NCBI RefSeq assembly: GCF_001613005.1
Contig: NZ_BDBN01000002.1
Coordinates: forward strand, 124,001-188,000
Origin: Nocardia nova NBRC 15556
GTDB taxonomy: Bacteria; Actinomycetota; Actinomycetes; Mycobacteriales; Mycobacteriaceae
DNA: 64,000 nucleotides
Reading direction: 5' to 3'
This document shows positions 60,949 through 64,000 of the stretch, in pieces. The position numbers and the translations under genes are program-made. The notes below the pieces were generated by a model that saw nothing but the letters and a program-made list of their open reading frames with translations, did no database searches and was not told where the DNA came from. Every line of letters starts with the position of its first letter. Positions within the stretch are counted from its first letter, which is position 1.

Positions 60949-61934
60949 GCCGCCGCTCCTTCCGCATACACATCGGTGGTCAGTTCCGCTGGATCCGGTA
61001 GGGGCGCATCGAAGGCGAATTCGGCGGCATCGGCGACCTCGGCGGCCGCCGCCGCTTCGACGGCCTCGATCTGCTCGACCGTGGCCGCGCCCGACTCGAT
61101 CAGTTGGGCCCGGAAACGCGGCAGCGGATCGTTCGCCATCGCCGCCGCGAGTTCCTCCTTGGGCATGTACCCCTGCTGATCGCCCATGACATGGCCGTGG
61201 AAGCGAAAGGTCATAGCCTCCAGCAACGTCGGCCCCTCACCGCGCCGGGCCCGGCCGATCGCGTCGCCCGCGACCTGGTACATCGCAATGGGATCATTGC
61301 CGTCCACAGTGACACCGGGCATCGAATAACCGGCCGCCCTGGTGGCGATGCTCTCCACCGAGGTGCCCTCGCGCAGTGGCGTGTACTCGGCGTATCTGTT
61401 GTTCTGACAGACGAAGACGACCGGAAGCCGCCACACCGACGCCAGGTTGAGCGCCTCGTGGAAGGCGCCGATATTGGACGCGCCGTCACCGAAGTTCACC
61501 ACGGTCACCTGATCGGTGCCGCGCATCTGCGCGGACAAGCCCAGTCCGTTCGCGATCGGCAGACCGGCGCCGACGACACCGGTGGTGACCATCAGCCCGT
61601 ACTCCGGCGCGGTCACATGCATCGGCCCGCCCTTGCCGCCGCAGGTTCCGGCGGCCTTGCCCAGGTACTCGGCCCACAGATCGCGCAGCGGCACCCCCTT
61701 GGCGACCTGGTCGTGTAGTCCGCGATAAGTGGTCACCACGTAGTCGTCGCGCCGTAGATGCGCCGCTACCGAAGCCGCGACGAACTCCTGTCCGCGCGGC
61801 GAGTAGTACATGCCGCCGATCTTGCCGCTCAACATGTATGAGCGATATTTCTCGTCCGACAACGCGATTCGCGTCGCGGTGGCGAAGATGTCGAGTTGCG
61901 CCTCGGGGCTCGGCGCGGGGGTCGATGGACTCAC
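60945..61934 (-). CDS. 2-oxoacid/acetoin dehydrogenase E1 alpha subunit-like
   Basis: A 329-residue E1 alpha subunit. The thiamine-diphosphate motif is NFGDGASNIGAFHEALN, with the closing N in CQNNRYAEYTP. GGKGGPMHV is another family block. The phosphorylation loop seen in mitochondrial enzymes is not relevant here. It decarboxylates a 2-oxo acid or cleaves an acetoin-like substrate and passes the acyl or aldehyde unit to a lipoyl group. It overlaps the flavoprotein gene by 4 bp, which couples the thiamine enzyme to a KstD-like dehydrogenase. Confidence 0.93.
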   Translation of the reverse strand: MSPSTPAPSPEAQLDIFATATRIALSDEKYRSYMLSGKIGGMYYSPRGQEFVAASVAAHLRRDDYVVTTYRGLHDQVAKGVPLRDLWAEYLGKAAGTCGGKGGPMHVTAPEYGLMVTTGVVGAGLPIANGLGLSAQMRGTDQVTVVNFGDGASNIGAFHEALNLASVWRLPVVFVCQNNRYAEYTPLREGTSVESIATRAAGYSMPGVTVDGNDPIAMYQVAGDAIGRARRGEGPTLLEAMTFRFHGHVMGDQQGYMPKEELAAAMANDPLPRFRAQLIESGAATVEQIEAVEAAAAAEVADAAEFAFDAPLPDPAELTTDVYAEGAAA

Positions 61935-63577
61935 CTGGTCTCCTGATTCTTCGATTCGAGGATTTCGACGTCGCGGCCGGAGCGAGCCGCATGCTCACCG
62001 GCACGGCGGCCGGAGAACACCGCGTCGGCCAGCGACAGCCCGGACACGTAACTGTTGCTGCAGATTCCGACCGCCGCGCGGCCGGCGGCGTACAGTCCGG
62101 GGACGGTGCCACCGGTTGCCCGGCGAACCGCCCCGGTGTCCTCGTCCACCGCCAACCCGCCGAGAGTGATGAACGGGAACGGATAGGCGGGGCTGACGCC
62201 CGGCGCCAGATTCACCGCGAAATACGGGCCGCGGTCGAGCACCCGCCGGTACTGGTCGGCCTTGCCGAACCGATCGGGCCGTCCGGCCTCGATGTCCTGG
62301 TTGTATTTCGCGACGGTCGCCGCCAGACCGGCCGGATCGATACCGCACGCTGAGGCCAGCGCCTGCACGGTCGCGGCCCGGCGGTGGCCGAATGGGCTGA
62401 AAATATAGAGGCTCTGCGGAACTTGGAAGAATGCCGATTGTTCCCGCGCCTGCCGTCGCGCGGTGCGCCAGCCCGGCGCGTCCAGAATGAGGAATCCGCG
62501 CCCGCCTTGTTGTTCGATCAGCGGTTCGGACATGGTCGCGCCGTAGAGCTGTTCGTTGGCGAACCGATCGCCCTCCATTCCGACCGCGACCCCCTCGAGA
62601 AATCCCGACGGGGGCGAGATGAATTTCCAGCCCGACATCTTGTGCAGGTGGCTGGTGGCGGCGTCGACCTGCGCACCCAGCCGCAGGCCCGCGCCGTCGT
62701 CACCACCGGCGGCCAGCGGCGACACCTCGGTCCAGGCCGGCGCGTGGCGCCGGACCAGTTCCTTGTTCTGCCCGAAGCCGCCGGTGCACAGCACCACCCC
62801 GCCGCGGGCCAGGACCCGGTGGCGAGTGCTCCGCTTGCGTTGGGCCGAAACGACTTTCGCCATCAGGCGGTCGCCCAGCGGCGGATGCCACACCTCTGCC
62901 TTGGCGGCGATCTCGGTGCGGATCTTGTGCCGGCGCCCGAAGACACCGGGGTCCGGGGCGTCGAATTCGACGCCGACCACCGCACCGTTGGCCACGATCA
63001 GCTCGCGCACCTCGGCCAGCGGGCGGAACTCGATGCCCTTGCCCAGCGCGGCATCTCGCAGCGTGGCGTAGAACGCGGCCCCGCTGAAATTCTTCGCCCG
63101 GACCCGGTGCCCGCGCGGGGCCGGGGCGGCGTTGTCGGCATAGCTGGGAACCTGTTCGTTGCCCGAGTAGTACAAGAAGTGGCGATTGGTCGGATAGGAC
63201 GTCTTGTACGGGCACAGGCTGCCCTCGAACGGCACGCCCTGGCGGGTAAGCCATTCGATCATCGCGGGACTGCCGTCCACGAACCGGCGCAGCGTCGCGG
63301 TGCCCACCGCGTCACCGGCCTCCTGTGCGAGATAGGTGAACATGGCCTCGGCGGTGTCGGTGACGCCCGCCTCCCGCTGCGCGGGTGTGCCGCCGCCGGC
63401 GTAGACCACACCCCCGGAATGCGTCGTCGATCCGCCACCGTAAAACCTGTCCACTACGAGCACCGAAGCGCCGGCTTCGGCGGCCGCGATCGCGGCGCAG
63501 GCCCCGGCGCCGCCGAAGCCCACGACCACGACGTCGTAGACCTGTTCCGGCGTCGTTGCCGGTCCCTGCTCACTCAC
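61931..63577 (-). CDS. KstD/fumarate-reductase-like FAD dehydrogenase
   Basis: A 548-residue flavoprotein. The FAD motif is VVVGFGGAGACAAIAAAEAG, then the loop YGGGSTTHSGGVVYAGGGT typical of 3-ketosteroid dehydrogenases and soluble fumarate reductases, LCTGGFGQNKELV, and the C-terminal GRAAVGICSNSYVSGLSLAD. It may desaturate or reduce a cyclic ketone or enoate. The GTG at 63577 overlaps the ferredoxin stop by 8 bp; a longer frame to 63649 would overlap the ferredoxin gene too far. Its substrate is unknown. Confidence 0.9.
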   Translation of the reverse strand: MSEQGPATTPEQVYDVVVVGFGGAGACAAIAAAEAGASVLVVDRFYGGGSTTHSGGVVYAGGGTPAQREAGVTDTAEAMFTYLAQEAGDAVGTATLRRFVDGSPAMIEWLTRQGVPFEGSLCPYKTSYPTNRHFLYYSGNEQVPSYADNAAPAPRGHRVRAKNFSGAAFYATLRDAALGKGIEFRPLAEVRELIVANGAVVGVEFDAPDPGVFGRRHKIRTEIAAKAEVWHPPLGDRLMAKVVSAQRKRSTRHRVLARGGVVLCTGGFGQNKELVRRHAPAWTEVSPLAAGGDDGAGLRLGAQVDAATSHLHKMSGWKFISPPSGFLEGVAVGMEGDRFANEQLYGATMSEPLIEQQGGRGFLILDAPGWRTARRQAREQSAFFQVPQSLYIFSPFGHRRAATVQALASACGIDPAGLAATVAKYNQDIEAGRPDRFGKADQYRRVLDRGPYFAVNLAPGVSPAYPFPFITLGGLAVDEDTGAVRRATGGTVPGLYAAGRAAVGICSNSYVSGLSLADAVFSGRRAGEHAARSGRDVEILESKNQETR

Positions 63578-63932
63578 CGCCCCGCTCCTCACTGTCGGAC
63601 ACTCCGGGCGCACACGGCCGGGCCGCCCGCTTTTCCACTGTGATGTCACCGGTCACCGTCAACCGGCATGCCAGCCGGGTATCGCGCAGGGGCCATCCCA
63701 TGCGCCGATTCGTGATCTGCCGCAAGACATCTCGCTCTTCGTCGGAGACCGGGCCGAGCCGGTCGTGCCCGTCGATCACTCGCACGGCGCAGGCCGTGCA
63801 GCGGGCCTGCCCGTAGCAGATGGTCGGCCAGCGAGCCCCCACCCGCAGCGCCGCCTCGAACAGCGTCTCACCGTCGCCGACGGCCAGTTCGAAACCGGCC
63901 GGGTCCACTCGTACCACTGGCACCCGGATCAC
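63570..63932 (-). CDS. [2Fe-2S] ferredoxin with adrenodoxin-type Cys spacing
   Basis: A 120-residue ferredoxin. Cluster ligands are C39, C45, C48 and C89 (C-x5-C-x2-C-x40-C). GARWPTICYGQARCTACAV surrounds the first three. The C-terminal 30 residues (to GGE) extend beyond the fold. The GTG start overlaps the stop of the upstream gene (GTGA). It may take electrons from or feed electrons to the flavoprotein encoded next, or serve an oxygenase whose gene begins outside the window. Confidence 0.9.
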   Translation of the reverse strand: MIRVPVVRVDPAGFELAVGDGETLFEAALRVGARWPTICYGQARCTACAVRVIDGHDRLGPVSDEERDVLRQITNRRMGWPLRDTRLACRLTVTGDITVEKRAARPCAPGVSDSEERGGE

Positions 63933-64000
63933 CGCGCCAGATACTGATCGATCGTCCGATGACTGTTGACGATCATCGCCTCGTACGGTTCGGACAGCGT
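63929..64000 (-). CDS. C-terminal end of a gene extending beyond the window
   Basis: The last 23 codons (ending RTIDQYLAR) of an open frame that enters from beyond position 64000. It ends in a TGA that overlaps the ferredoxin start, so it belongs to the same operon. The fragment is too short to assign; an oxygenase or reductase component would fit the context. Confidence 0.6.
   Translation of the reverse strand, partial: TLSEPYEAMIVNSHRTIDQYLAR

Noticed and set aside
62384..63643. 419-codon plus-strand frame opposite the KstD-like flavoprotein
   Set aside because: Antisense to a gene with clear FAD motifs; no independent support.
1..64000. CRISPR arrays, tRNA or rRNA genes, prophage genes
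   Set aside because: No regular direct repeats with spacers, no tRNA-like cloverleaf that I could find, and no phage structural or integrase genes were seen.

Overview
The window is high-GC DNA densely packed with catabolic genes and looks chromosomal, from a mycolic-acid actinomycete of the Nocardia/Rhodococcus/Mycobacterium type. The basis is the protein content: an NDMA-type alcohol dehydrogenase, a mycofactocin-type SDR, two F420-type luciferase-like oxidoreductases, a tandem-TetR (Mce3R-like) regulator, Ltp/DUF35 pairs and leaderless-looking starts. This is family-level inference; no rRNA or species marker is present.

Layout. 1-5801 (minus): small protein, thiolase-like/DUF35 pair, Rieske dioxygenase alpha and beta subunits and two acyl-CoA ligases, the last cut by the window edge. 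6045-8544 (plus): meta-cleavage hydrolase, hydratase, aldolase. 8600-13725 (plus): two acyl-CoA dehydrogenases, thiolase-like protein, acyl-CoA ligase, ferredoxin. 13814-17274 (minus): P450, crotonase, DUF35, SDR. 17625-20118: amidohydrolase plus small protein, and an SDR with an altered active site. 20172-21271: an IS5-family element. 21272-29691: alcohol and aldehyde dehydrogenases, F420-type enzyme, APH-like kinase, MaoC pair, tandem TetR, CoA-transferase. 30032-33811 (plus): acyl-CoA ligase, small protein, racemase, crotonase. 33911-41373 (minus): an eight-gene aromatic operon with a LigB-type extradiol dioxygenase. 42035-54078: a cysteine-free synthase/DUF35 fusion with a classical thiolase, four regulators (two GntR, two TetR), crotonases (one frameshifted), isochorismatase-like protein, thioesterase, second amidohydrolase, SDR. 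54183-59073 (plus): flavin monooxygenase, secreted hydrolase, acyl-CoA ligase, F420-type enzyme. 59141-64000 (minus): ferredoxin, KstD-like flavoprotein, E1 alpha/beta pair, free lipoyl domain and a small dimeric alpha/beta-barrel-like protein.

Taken together the genes read as a catabolic island for an aromatic or polycyclic acid with an alkyl side chain: CoA activation, dehydrogenation, hydration, SDR oxidation, thiolase or retro-aldol cleavage, ring dihydroxylation and meta cleavage. The actual substrate cannot be read from the sequence.

The most striking non-coding signal is a recurrent 16-bp inverted repeat, yTGAC-N6-GTCAr, at about ten promoters between 8.5 and 50.1 kb. It implies one regulator controlling many of these operons. 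The most unusual protein-level signals are the repeated Cys-less thiolase/DUF35 pairs, the cysteine-free fusion partner of the classical thiolase, and an E1-plus-free-lipoyl operon without E2 or E3.
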